DNA of 64,000 nucleotides, from NCBI RefSeq assembly GCF_003627055.1, contig NZ_CP032624.1, positions 1,426,001 to 1,490,000 on the forward strand, written 5' to 3'. The notes below the pieces were generated by a model, which saw only the letters and a program-made list of their open reading frames with translations, was not told where the DNA came from and searched no databases. The stretch is from Gryllotalpicola protaetiae. Lineage in GTDB: Bacteria > Actinomycetota > Actinomycetes > Actinomycetales > Microbacteriaceae. This document shows, piece by piece, positions 21,218-28,924 of this stretch; within the stretch, counting starts at the first letter, position 1, and the number at the start of each line of letters is the position of its first letter. The position numbers and the translations under genes are program-made.

Positions 21218-21817
21218 TCAGCCGCCGGGAAGCGGCTCGGTGAGGTAGCGCTGGATGGTGGGGGCGTACCAGGCGACGAGTGTGTCGTGGTCGGCGTCCG
21301 CGAGTGCGCCCGCGCGAACGATGGAACGAGTGGTGGTGAGGCCGACCAGGGTCGACGCGATCAGCGCGGCCCTGACCTCCGACTGCGGCTGGCCGAGGGC
21401 GTTCAGGAGCTGGATGAGCTCGCCTTCGCCGATACCCTCGCGAAGGGCTTTCGCCGCCTCCTCGTGGGTGCCGGCGGCGCGGATCAGGCCGACGAGCGCA
21501 TCGCCGTCGTCGTAGACCGTCAGCGCCTGGCGGAGCAGCCGCTCGCCGATTCGCGCCGGGTCGCCGTCGAGCACGTGCGTGAGTTCGTAGGTGCGGGCGT
21601 CGTGGAGCGACTCGAGCAGGAGCTGGTCTTTCGAGGTGAAGTAGTGGTAAACCAGCGCGACGTCGACGCCCGCGCCGGCCGCGATCTTGCGGATGGTAGT
21701 GCCCTCGAAGCCGTTCTCGCTGAACTCCCGACGCGCGGACGCGAGGATCGCGTCACGATTGGGCGGCGATCCGACAGGTCGCCCGGTGCGCCGCCGCTGG
21801 GCACCCTTCGTGGTCAT
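21218..21817 (-). CDS. TetR family regulator
   Basis: 199 residues. A basic N-terminus (RRRTGRPVGSPPNR) is followed by a standard TetR helix-turn-helix (TTIRKIAAGAGVDVALVYHYFTSKDQLLL, about 40-69). The C-terminal domain resembles TetR_C_11-type efflux repressors (IRAAGTHEEAAKALREG). It is divergent from the MFS gene at 21925, with a promoter and a palindrome in the 107-bp gap, so it most likely represses that pump and perhaps itself. Confidence 0.87.
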   Translation of the reverse strand: MTTKGAQRRRTGRPVGSPPNRDAILASARREFSENGFEGTTIRKIAAGAGVDVALVYHYFTSKDQLLLESLHDARTYELTHVLDGDPARIGERLLRQALTVYDDGDALVGLIRAAGTHEEAAKALREGIGEGELIQLLNALGQPQSEVRAALIASTLVGLTTTRSIVRAGALADADHDTLVAWYAPTIQRYLTEPLPGG

Positions 21818-21850
21818 GCGCCGACGCTAACACAGTGAGGTCAGCGCTTG

Positions 21851-21907
21851 TTGACATCCTGCTCCACGCGGCTAAGATCAACATGCGATGACATCAACGG
21901 TCGTTGA
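21851..21907 (+). promoter_or_regulatory. Promoter and TetR operator of the second MFS pump
   Basis: TTGACA (21851-21856) and TAAGAT (21873-21878), 16 bp apart, form a good promoter. Downstream, TCAACG-GT-CGTTGA (21894-21907) is a perfect palindrome flanked by partly symmetric ACA/CAT; GTTGACATC occurs at both 21850 and 21903. The palindrome would lie just after the transcription start, blocking initiation or early elongation. Confidence 0.65.
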
Positions 21908-21924
21908 CATCTGAGGGAGCGGTC

Positions 21925-23490
21925 ATGAGCGTTGGCGAGACAGATTCTTCGGCCGGGCCTGCAACCCCGGATGCGCGACGGTGGTGGGCTCTGGGTGCGG
22001 TGACCCTGTCGGTCCTGACGATCGGCCTGGACACCACGGTGCTGAGCGTCGCGTTGCCCACCCTGGCCGGCGCGCTGCACGCCTCGGAGTCGGAGCTGCA
22101 GTGGTTCACCTCCGGCTACGCCCTGGCCCTGACCGCCGCGATGCTTCCCGCTGGCCTGCTGGGCGACCGGTTCGGTCGCAAGCGAGTCCTCGTGATCGCC
22201 CTCGCGCTGTTCGTCGCCGGCTCCGCGGCCTGCGCCTTCGCGCCGGGGCCCGGGCTGTTCCTCGCCGCCCGCCTCGCGCTGGGGCTCGCCGGAGCGGGAA
22301 TCACCGTGATGGCGGTCTCCGCTCTCACCGTGCTGTTCTCCGAGCAGGAGCGGCCGAGGGCGATCGCGGTGTGGGCGGGCGCGAACTTCCTCGCCCTGCC
22401 GCTTGGTCCGATCCTCGGCGGGTGGTTGCTCAGCCACTTCTGGTGGGGGTGGGTGTTCCTCATCAACGTTCCGGTCGCGCTGATCGGCCTCGTTGCGACG
22501 GTGATCCTGATCCCCGAATCCCGCGCACCCGAGCGGCCCGGGCTGGACGCGACCGGCATCGTCGCGTCCAGCGCGGGGCTGGTCGCCGTCACCTACGGGG
22601 TCATCGACGCGGGCCAGCACGGCTGGGGCACCCCTGCCGCACTGGGGTGGATTGCCGCCGGCATCCTGACCCTCATCGCGTTCTTCCTGTGGGAGTCCCG
22701 CCTCGCCAGCAGACCGGAGGCGAGCCCGCTGCTCGACCCTGCCCTGTTTCGATCGGCATCGTTCACCTGGGGCGCCACGCTCGCCGCCGTTACCCTGCTC
22801 AGCATGAGCGGGATCCTGTTCACGATGCCGCAGTACTTCCAAGCGGTGCTCGGCGAGACTGCGATGAGCTCGGGCTTGCGCCTGCTGCCCCTGATCGGCG
22901 GCATGGTCGTCGGCCTCGTCCCCTCAGGCCGGCTCGCAGCCGCAATCGGCGCCAAACTCACCGTCACCGCCGGCTTCGCGCTCATCGCCGCCGGCATGCT
23001 GCTCGGCACGACCACCACTCGGGCCTCGAGCGTCCTGCTCGTGTCCGCGTGGATGGCATTGGTCGGCGTGGGAACCGGGCTCGCGATCTCCACCGCGGCC
23101 TCGGCCGCCCTCTCCGACCTGCCCACGGACCGCAGCGGCGTCGGCTCAGCGGCCATGCAGGCCATCCAGAAGCTCGGGGCGCCGTTCGGCGCGGCGATCG
23201 TCGGCAGTGTTCTACTCACCGGCTACCAAGCGCGCCTGAACGAGGTCGCTCTCCCCGCTGCCGCCGCCGGAGCAGCCCGCCAAAGCGTCTTCGCCGGCCT
23301 CACCGCGGCGCAGCGGCTCGGCTCGCCGGCCCTCGAGACGGCCATCCAGAACGCGTTCCTCCACGGACTCACCGCGTCGCTCCTCGCCTCTGCGGGGATC
23401 TCCGTCTTCGGCGCGATCGCCACCCTGATCTTCCTGCCAGGCCGACGTGAGCCGGCGCGTCGCGCGGAGTTCAGCTCACGGGTCGGCTGA
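21925..23490 (+). CDS. MFS transporter, DHA2 family
   Basis: 521 residues with about 14 predicted membrane helices. Diagnostic segments are TIGLDTTVLSVALPTLAGAL in the first helix, PAGLLGDRFGRKRVLVIAL (motif A) and LALGLAGAGITVMAVSALTVLF (motif C-like). ATG 21925 is preferred, with gaggga 7-12 bases upstream; the longer frame from TTG 21904 would start inside the operator. The gene overlaps the convergent VOC gene by 20 bp at the 3' ends. None of the otherwise frequent CGGATGCC octamers occurs between about 21.1 and 24.4 kb, a weak hint that this regulator-pump pair arrived recently. Confidence 0.88.
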   Translation: MSVGETDSSAGPATPDARRWWALGAVTLSVLTIGLDTTVLSVALPTLAGALHASESELQWFTSGYALALTAAMLPAGLLGDRFGRKRVLVIALALFVAGSAACAFAPGPGLFLAARLALGLAGAGITVMAVSALTVLFSEQERPRAIAVWAGANFLALPLGPILGGWLLSHFWWGWVFLINVPVALIGLVATVILIPESRAPERPGLDATGIVASSAGLVAVTYGVIDAGQHGWGTPAALGWIAAGILTLIAFFLWESRLASRPEASPLLDPALFRSASFTWGATLAAVTLLSMSGILFTMPQYFQAVLGETAMSSGLRLLPLIGGMVVGLVPSGRLAAAIGAKLTVTAGFALIAAGMLLGTTTTRASSVLLVSAWMALVGVGTGLAISTAASAALSDLPTDRSGVGSAAMQAIQKLGAPFGAAIVGSVLLTGYQARLNEVALPAAAAGAARQSVFAGLTAAQRLGSPALETAIQNAFLHGLTASLLASAGISVFGAIATLIFLPGRREPARRAEFSSRVG

Positions 23491-23845
23491 ACAGGTTCAC
23501 GAGATTCCCGTCGAGGTCGCGGAAGAGTGTCGAGCGGTTGCCCCACGGCATCGTCGTCGGCTCGAGCACGATGTCGGTGAGCCCCGGTGCGAGGCGGGCG
23601 AACTCCGCGTCGACATCGTTGACGATGAATTCGACGATGACGCTCGAGTTCGAGGCAGGCGCCGGCACGTTCGCGCCCAGCATCGCGACGGTGGCCGTGC
23701 TGCCGATGGCGAGCGCGACCGCCCCGGTGCGGAACTCGGCGAACACGGGCGCGGGTCGGCTGGCCGGAACGCCGAGCACCTCTTCATAGAAGGCGGCGAG
23801 GCGGTCGACGTCGGCGGTGATGATGCGGATCGATGCGAAGCTCAT
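23471..23845 (-). CDS. VOC (glyoxalase/bleomycin-resistance) superfamily protein
   Basis: 124-residue single VOC module with the usual pattern: SIRIITADVDRLAAFYEEVLG at the start, VEFIVNDVDAEFARL in the middle and TLFRDLDGNLVNLFSRP at the end. Metal ligands are not all obvious, so it may be a binding protein and not an enzyme. ATG 23845 gives a domain-length protein; a longer upstream frame is not supported. It lies 58 bp after the WYL regulator gene on the same strand, so the two probably share a transcript, and its 3' end overlaps the convergent MFS gene by 20 bp. Confidence 0.8.
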   Translation of the reverse strand: MSFASIRIITADVDRLAAFYEEVLGVPASRPAPVFAEFRTGAVALAIGSTATVAMLGANVPAPASNSSVIVEFIVNDVDAEFARLAPGLTDIVLEPTTMPWGNRSTLFRDLDGNLVNLFSRPVS

Positions 23846-23903
23846 GCGCTCAAGCATCCGCACACCTCGCGACAGCGTGCTGTCGGGGTTTCCGGAACCC
23901 GCG

Positions 23904-24596
23904 CTATTCAGACCTGACGGGGCGCAGCTCGCCATAGGGAATCGCAAGATCATCGGCGCGGATGCTTCGCGCCGGCGGCCGCTCGCCCGTGGCCGCCGCC
24001 TCGAGCACACGATCGCCGCGGAACGCCCGCACGCCGTCGCGCAGTCGGCACCAGGCGACGAGGTACCAGTCCTGCCCCTTGCCGATGTAGCCGAGCGGCT
24101 CGACCTCACGGGTGGTGACCCGGCCCTGAGCGTCGCGGTAGCGCAGCTCGATGACGCTGTTCACGCGCAGCGCTTCGGCGAGCGCGGCGGGCGGCTGCTC
24201 CCGATCGTCCTCGAGCAGGTGGACGCGGCTCGCGAGCAGGGCGGTGCGGCGGGCATCCTCATCGCTCATCACCGCCGTGATCTTCTGTGCAGCACTTGCG
24301 GCCGCACTGCGAAACGGGCTGCGGGCGAGGGTCCCGAGCCCGATCGCGATGGCGAGCGCCTCGTCGAGTGTGAGCCCGAGCGGCGGCAGGGTGTGGGTCG
24401 CGTCGATCGTGTAGCCGCCGGTGCGCCCGGCATCCGCCCAAATCGGGACGCCGGCGGCCTGCAGGCTGCTGATGTCGCGCTCGATGGTGCGCGCGCTCAC
24501 CTCGAAGCGCTCGGCCAGCCGCTTCGTGCTGCGCCGCCCGGGCGCCGCGGCCCTGAGCTCTTCGACGAGCGCGTAGAGACGGTCGGTGCGGTTCAC
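23904..24596 (-). CDS. WYL-domain transcriptional regulator (YafY type)
   Basis: 230 residues. The N-terminal DeoR-like helix-turn-helix (STKRLAERFEVSARTIERDISSLQAAGVPI) is followed by RTGGYTI and a WYL domain (about 140-210) with EPLGYIGKGQDWYLVAWCRLRDGVRAFRGDRV. WYL domains bind small effectors or nucleic acid and occur in many sensory regulators. The downstream VOC gene on the same strand is the most likely co-regulated partner. Ligand unknown. Confidence 0.88.
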   Translation of the reverse strand: MNRTDRLYALVEELRAAAPGRRSTKRLAERFEVSARTIERDISSLQAAGVPIWADAGRTGGYTIDATHTLPPLGLTLDEALAIAIGLGTLARSPFRSAAASAAQKITAVMSDEDARRTALLASRVHLLEDDREQPPAALAEALRVNSVIELRYRDAQGRVTTREVEPLGYIGKGQDWYLVAWCRLRDGVRAFRGDRVLEAAATGERPPARSIRADDLAIPYGELRPVRSE

Positions 24597-24716
24597 GCGG
24601 GGGCGCCGCCGCCCGGCCTGGGCGCAACTGGCGTGTGGGGCATCTGCGTGTCCTCCTCGAGTCGATCAGCGTAGCCGACGGGTGACGCGGGCCGAGGCAT
24701 CCGTCAGACTGCGATC

Positions 24717-24951
24717 GTGACGGTAACCACCGAGGTCAGCTGGCAGCTCGAGGGCATCACTCTGTTCGGCACACTGCTCGTGCCCGACGGTGACGGGCCG
24801 TGCCCCGGTGTGGTGCTCGTGGCCGGCGCGGTCGAGGCGCTGGCGGCGGAGGCAGGCGAGCCGATGGATACCCCGACCGAACTGCCCGACCCACCCAGAC
24901 ACCGTTGCCCTCATCGTCGACTGGCTGCGCCGAACGGTCGCGGCAAGCTAG
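24717..24951 (+). pseudogene. Alpha/beta hydrolase remnant with internal deletion
   Basis: From GTG 24717 the frame encodes a convincing N-terminus of a dienelactone-hydrolase-like protein (TTEVSWQLEGITLFGTLLVPDG, then PGVVLVAGA), which then loses similarity. In another frame, just before TAG 24949-24951, stands a typical C-terminal end of such a protein (HPDTVALIVDWLRRTVAAS). The central ~200 residues, with the catalytic residues, are missing. This is a deletion remnant, and it lies directly against the VapBC module, whose first operator repeat overlaps the remnant's stop codon. Confidence 0.65.
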
Positions 24952-24985
24952 ATATACTGATTGCACATTGTTAGATATACGGAGG
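24949..24985 (+). promoter_or_regulatory. VapBC-1 operator direct repeats and ribosome-binding site
   Basis: TAGATATAC occurs twice (24949-24957 and 24972-24980), 23 bp apart, in an AT-rich island directly upstream of vapB. GGAGG (24981-24985) follows, four bases before ATG 24990. Paired repeats of this kind are expected sites for VapBC autorepression. Confidence 0.6.
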
Positions 24986-24989
24986 CCTG

Positions 24990-25196
24990 ATGAGCAAGAC
25001 CCTTGTGGACCTTGACGACGCACTGCTGGAGCGAGCGGTGAAACTCTCCGGAATCCCGACCAAGAAGGGCGTCATCACCACCGCGCTTGAGCAGCTCGTG
25101 CGCCGCCTCGAACTCGACGACTACGAGCGCTTCGTCACCTCGGGCGCGGTCGATGATCTATCGGATGCCGAGGTGATCCGTTCGGCGCAACGGTGA
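24990..25196 (+). CDS. VapB-type antitoxin (module 1)
   Basis: 68 residues. The N-terminal half is a ribbon-helix-helix-like DNA-binding domain (TLVDLDDALLERAVKLSGIPTKKGVITTALEQLVRR), typical of VapB antitoxins; the C-terminal tail (DDYERFVTSGAVDDLSD) would occupy the toxin's active site. Its stop overlaps the toxin start by four bases (GTGA), giving translational coupling. A strong GGAGG site and upstream direct repeats support autoregulation. Confidence 0.85.
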   Translation: MSKTLVDLDDALLERAVKLSGIPTKKGVITTALEQLVRRLELDDYERFVTSGAVDDLSDAEVIRSAQR

Positions 25197-25633
25197 GCAT
25201 CCTGTTCTTGGCCGACAACTCGGTCATTCAACGGCTACGCAAGCCGACGATCCGGGCGGCATGGGCGGCCCTTCGTGAACGCGGAGACATCGCCACCTGC
25301 TTGCCGACGCTGCTCGAGGCCGGGTTCTCGGCACGTTCGGCGACCGACCATTCGGCGCTGACGCGCCTTGAGCGCGGTGCCAAGATCGTCCTGCCGCCCG
25401 CGCCGGAGATGGTCGACATCGCACTCGAGATTCAGGCCGCGCTGTTCGCGGCCGGCATCGGCCGCGCAGTCGGCGTCAGCGACCTGCAGATCGCCGCGAC
25501 CGCGATCCACCACTCCAGCCCCGACACACCGGTCGTCGTCGTCCACTACGACGCCGACTTCGACTTTGTTGCACGGGTTGATTCACGCTTCCGCGCCGAG
25601 TGGATCGTCCCGCGCGGCACCGCCGACGGCTGA
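25193..25633 (+). CDS. VapC-type PIN-domain toxin (module 1)
   Basis: 146-residue PIN-domain RNase. Acidic metal-binding residues are visible as ILFLADNSVIQRL near the N-terminus, a Glu in LPTLLEAGFSA, and VGVSDLQIAATA with HYDADFDFVA toward the C-terminus. The first acidic motif is ADNS where DxS is common, so the first Asp is shifted but present. Starts with GTG overlapping vapB by four bases. The target RNA cannot be inferred. Confidence 0.85.
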   Translation: MSILFLADNSVIQRLRKPTIRAAWAALRERGDIATCLPTLLEAGFSARSATDHSALTRLERGAKIVLPPAPEMVDIALEIQAALFAAGIGRAVGVSDLQIAATAIHHSSPDTPVVVVHYDADFDFVARVDSRFRAEWIVPRGTADG

Positions 25634-25659
25634 GAGGCACTCTCCGTATGCTTCAGCCA

Positions 25660-25678
25660 TGACTGTATAGTCAGCGTG
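25660..25678 (+). promoter_or_regulatory. cmtR operator over the -10 box; probable leaderless start
   Basis: Perfect inverted repeat TGACT-N4-AGTCA (25660-25673) surrounds the -10-like TATAGT (25666-25671). Transcription would start about seven bases later, at the GTG start codon (25678), so the mRNA is probably leaderless. Sensor binding would cover the promoter. Confidence 0.65.
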
Positions 25679-26052
25679 TGCTGACCATTGCTTCCCGCAT
25701 CGACGTGATGAACCGGCTCGGGCGTGCGATGGCCGACCCCACCCGCTCGCGCATCCTGCTCTCGCTGCTCGACGGGCCCGGCTACCCGGCACAGCTTGCG
25801 CGCGAACTCGAACTCACGCGCACGAACGTCTCGAACCATCTCGCCTGCCTGCGCGGCTGCGGCATCGTGGTCACCGAGTCCGAAGGGCGCCGGACGCGAT
25901 ACGAGATCGCGGACCCGCACCTGACGCGCGCGATCGGGACTCTGCTCGAGACGGTGCTCGCGGTCGATGACGGTGCGCCCTGCCTCGACGAGGACTGCGA
26001 TGTTCCGCTGTGCTGCGGGCCGGGCGCCGCGGCCGCAGCGGTCGCGCCATGA
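25678..26052 (+). CDS. cmtR: CmtR-like ArsR/SmtB metal sensor
   Basis: 124-residue winged-helix repressor that should release DNA on binding Cd(II) or Pb(II). It matches Mycobacterium tuberculosis CmtR closely: MADPTRSRILLSLLDGPGYPAQL, TRTNVSNHLACLRGCGIVV, and cysteines at 57, 61 and 102, the three metal-binding positions in CmtR with identical numbering. The C-terminus has further Cys residues (CDVPLCC), which could add thiol ligands. The start is GTG, probably leaderless. It overlaps the cation transporter gene by four bases (ATGA), so the sensor controls its own operon with the exporter. Confidence 0.92.
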   Translation: MLTIASRIDVMNRLGRAMADPTRSRILLSLLDGPGYPAQLARELELTRTNVSNHLACLRGCGIVVTESEGRRTRYEIADPHLTRAIGTLLETVLAVDDGAPCLDEDCDVPLCCGPGAAAAAVAP

Positions 26053-26717
26053 GCACCGCCCAGCTGGCCCCGGCGCGTCGAGACGTGCTGCGCCGACGCA
26101 TCCGCCTGATCGTGGCCGTCACCATCGGCTGGAACGTGATCGAGGCGGTGGTGGCGATCGCGAGCGGTGCCGCCGCTTCCTCGGCCGCTCTCGTCGGCTT
26201 CGGTCTCGACTCGATCGTCGAGGTGCTCTCGGCGGCCGCGGTCGCGTGGCAGTTCGCGGCGCCCGACCCCGAGGCGCGCGAGAAGGCTGCGCTACGGGTG
26301 ATCGCGATCTCCTTCTTCGGGCTCGCGACCTACGTGACCGTCGACGCTGTGCTCGCCTTCGCCGGGGTGCAAAGGGCCGAGCACTCGACCGTCGGCATCG
26401 TGCTGGCCGCGCTCAGCCTCATCGTCATGCCGGTGCTCAGCTTTCTCGAGCGCCGCGCCGGCCGCGAGCTCGGCTCTGCCTCTGCGGTCGCCGACTCGAA
26501 GCAGACGCTGATCTGCAGCTACCTCTCGGGCGCCGTGCTGCTCGGCCTGCTGCTGAACACGCTCTTCGGGTGGACGTGGGCCGACCCGATCGCCGCCCTC
26601 GTGATCGTCTACTTCGCGGTGCGCGAGGGACTCGAGGCCTGGCGCGGGGAAGCCTGCGCGGTGCCCGTCTCGGTGCTCACCGGCGAGCAGGAGTTCGGGC
26701 ACGAGCATCATGGCTGA
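26049..26717 (+). CDS. Cation transporter linked to CmtR (CDF-like membrane domain)
   Basis: 222 residues with about six membrane helices, resembling the transmembrane domain of cation diffusion facilitators (IGWNVIEAVVAIASG, GLDSIVEVLSAAAVAWQF, CSYLSGAVLLGLLLNTLFGWTWADPIAALVIVYFAVREG). Asp and Glu residues in these helices fit metal transport. The long cytoplasmic C-terminal domain of classical CDF proteins is missing; only a short His-containing tail (FGHEHHG) follows. ATG 26049 overlaps the cmtR stop. Export of Cd, Pb or Zn is inferred from the operon. Confidence 0.82.
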   Translation: MSTAQLAPARRDVLRRRIRLIVAVTIGWNVIEAVVAIASGAAASSAALVGFGLDSIVEVLSAAAVAWQFAAPDPEAREKAALRVIAISFFGLATYVTVDAVLAFAGVQRAEHSTVGIVLAALSLIVMPVLSFLERRAGRELGSASAVADSKQTLICSYLSGAVLLGLLLNTLFGWTWADPIAALVIVYFAVREGLEAWRGEACAVPVSVLTGEQEFGHEHHG

Positions 26718-26892
26718 GCGTTGATCCGCGCCCTCGAATCCATGAATGCGATGTGACTCGCGCTCCACCATGAGCCCATGACGGATGCCGCAGAGCACGG
26801 GTGCCGTCACTGAGTTGACATCCCGGCTAGCGGCCGAGCCGCTGTTCGCGTCCATGAATCCCGCGGAATAACTCGCGCCCTAGCGTGGGCGC

Positions 26893-27735
26893 ATGGACAC
26901 GCTCGAGCTCCCCGCCGGCCGCATCGTCGAGCTCGGCGAGCGCACCCGCGGCGGGTCCAAGAACGAGACTCGCTACGCCCTGATCGGCGCTTTGCCGGTG
27001 GTCGTCAAGCTGCAGCGCTCGCACGGTCGGCTCGCCGACGAGGCACGCGCGCTCGAGTTTCTCGCAGATGCCGAGGTGCGCGTGCCGCGCGTCATCGCCT
27101 CGGGAACGACGCCTGACGGCCTGCCGTTCCTCGTCATCTCGCGCGAAGAGGGCGCCGACACGCGCACGCCCGGCGGGTGGGCCCGGTTCGGCCGCGATCT
27201 TGCGCGGCTCGCCGACATCTCGATAGACGGATGCCCGTTCCCGGTCGTGCCCGCGGCACAGTTCACCGCAGACCATCGCGCGCGTCTCGACCTGGTTCGC
27301 CCGCTACTCGCGACGGCACTCGCGAGCGAGATCGACGCGGCGATCGCGCTCATCTCCGCCACGGATCGCCTGCTCGTCACCCACGGCGACCCGGGAACGG
27401 GCAACTATCTCGACAGCGGGCGAGACGACGTGCCCGGCGTTCTGCTCGATTGGGAGACAGCATCCGTCTCACCCTTCGGCCTTGATCTCGGTCGCTCGGC
27501 CTTCATCGCTCTGCTCGACCTGCGCGGCACAGGGATTCCCGACCTGCTCGCCGCGGCTGTCATCCGCGGATATCTGGAACGCTCAACGCTCGCAGACGAG
27601 CTGAGCGAGCCTGTGCTGCGCGCGTGGATCACGATCGCCGGCCTGCAGTTCATCCACGGCCGACACACGCAGCCGCTCATGCCAGAGCGCACGGCCGAGG
27701 CCGCCGCGCGGGTGCTCGCCGACTTCGTCGCCTAG
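26893..27735 (+). CDS. Phosphotransferase (APH-like kinase fold)
   Basis: 280 residues. N-lobe lysine candidate in LPVVVKLQRSHGRLADEARAL, Brenner-type motif HGDPGTGNYL (catalytic Asp) near 161 and the metal-binding Asp in VLLDWETASVSPFGLDLG near 185. These are the marks of aminoglycoside-phosphotransferase-fold kinases that act on small hydroxyl compounds. Stands alone between the cation transporter and a HigA remnant; substrate unknown. The preceding 175 bp (26718-26892) show no gene or clear signal. Confidence 0.8.
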   Translation: MDTLELPAGRIVELGERTRGGSKNETRYALIGALPVVVKLQRSHGRLADEARALEFLADAEVRVPRVIASGTTPDGLPFLVISREEGADTRTPGGWARFGRDLARLADISIDGCPFPVVPAAQFTADHRARLDLVRPLLATALASEIDAAIALISATDRLLVTHGDPGTGNYLDSGRDDVPGVLLDWETASVSPFGLDLGRSAFIALLDLRGTGIPDLLAAAVIRGYLERSTLADELSEPVLRAWITIAGLQFIHGRHTQPLMPERTAEAAARVLADFVA

Positions 27736-27784
27736 GTTCCCCGCGGCCTCAACGCAGCGACCGTATATTTTCGTCCCACGCCAG

Positions 27785-27982
27785 ATGATCAGTCTTACGT
27801 CACGCGTCTCGCGGATCGTCCACGGTCGGCAGGCGATTACCGCGGACATCGCCTTGCGTCTCGGCGCCTTCTTCGGCACCACTCCGCAATTCTGGCTTCG
27901 CCTGCAGGAGGGTTACGACCTCGCCTTGGCTCGCGCGAATGCGCGCGAAGAGCTCGGTGCGATCCAGCCGTTGAGCGCCTGA
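27785..27982 (+). pseudogene. HigA-type antitoxin remnant
   Basis: The 65-residue frame matches the second half of a HigA/VapA-like XRE antitoxin (SRIVHGRQAITADIALRLGAFFGTTPQFWLRLQ), but the N-terminal ~30 residues with the first helix of the HTH are missing, and no partner HigB toxin frame is visible on either side. Most likely a decayed toxin-antitoxin locus; a short functional protein cannot be excluded. Confidence 0.65.
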
Positions 27983-28033
27983 GCGGGAGATGTTTCTGAC
28001 AAGCCGTCCTCAGGTGCGCGCACCCGCCGACGC

Positions 28034-28801
28034 TCACTTCCCTTCGAACACGATGACTTCGCGATGCGCTTTGTCGTAGACGAACTGCAGCGAACGACCG
28101 CCGTAGACGGATCGAAGCTTGGCGGGCGTGTCGCTCGACACTTCGAACTGCACCATTGCGGGGAATGATCCGGCGGCGTTGCCGCCCCACATGCGGCCGG
28201 AGAACTCTGTCGAGTCGGGGTCGGTGATGTCGTCATCGCGGTAGATCTCCATGAAGACGTCGTCCGCCGCACCGCCCTCGGCCGGCAGGTCGACCACCAC
28301 CGCTCGGAGCCCATGGAAGTCGACGAACCCCTTGGCCTTGACGCCGTCGCCGCCGATGGCGCGAGGCACCTGATACCCGCGGTCCACACTCAGCCTGGCG
28401 ACCTGCCGCGCACCGGTCTGCAACGGGTCGCTCTGCGTCCGATGGGCGATGAGCGCCCCCGCGCCGATCAGCACCAGCGCCACGATGGCGGCGGCAGCGA
28501 TGAGCGCTCCTCGGCGTCGCGGCAACGGGCGCAGAGCGCCTGATTCGATGGGGGCGGATGCCTGTGCCGGAGCCTCCTCGTCGGCATCGGCCGACACACT
28601 CGGGGTCACCGGCACGCTTGGAGCCACCGGCGCGCCTGGACCCGGGGCATCGGCAGCCGGCCTGGCGCCAACCTGGCCGCCAACCTTCCCCTCGAGCTCG
28701 CGCAGCCGGATCAGGGCGACGGGGTCGAGGTGGATGTCGGCATCCGGCCCGTACGCGCGCGACTGCAGTTCGCGCAGCTCGCTCTCGTCGGGTCGCACCA
28801 T
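28034..28801 (-). CDS. Single-pass membrane protein of unknown function
   Basis: 255 residues, not recognised. Residues 1-45 are charged and helical (ESELRELQSRAYGPDADIHLDPVALIRLRELEGKV). A Pro/Ala-rich linker follows to about 90, then a basic stop (LRRLPRRRG-like) and one membrane helix (about 97-120, ALIAAAAIVALVLIGAGALIA). The outer domain (120-255) is soluble and ends VYDKAHREVIVFEGK. The N-terminal segment is common in actinobacterial membrane proteins and probably faces the cytosol. No operon partner is evident. Confidence 0.7.
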   Translation of the reverse strand: MVRPDESELRELQSRAYGPDADIHLDPVALIRLRELEGKVGGQVGARPAADAPGPGAPVAPSVPVTPSVSADADEEAPAQASAPIESGALRPLPRRRGALIAAAAIVALVLIGAGALIAHRTQSDPLQTGARQVARLSVDRGYQVPRAIGGDGVKAKGFVDFHGLRAVVVDLPAEGGAADDVFMEIYRDDDITDPDSTEFSGRMWGGNAAGSFPAMVQFEVSSDTPAKLRSVYGGRSLQFVYDKAHREVIVFEGK

Positions 28802-28924
28802 GGCAGTGATCGTCTCACGGCGTGCCGCTCACGCTCGGCACGCCACGAAGTCACGCGACCGGCCTCGTCGACAGGATCGCCGAGCGGAGCGCTCGCTTCG
28901 CCGCCGAGCTGAACCGCCCGGCAG

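Noticed and set aside
21056-21475. Missing ClpB N-domain hidden by a wrong start or frameshift
   Set aside because: No Clp_N-like sequence is seen upstream in any frame; the space holds the operator and the end of the TetR gene.
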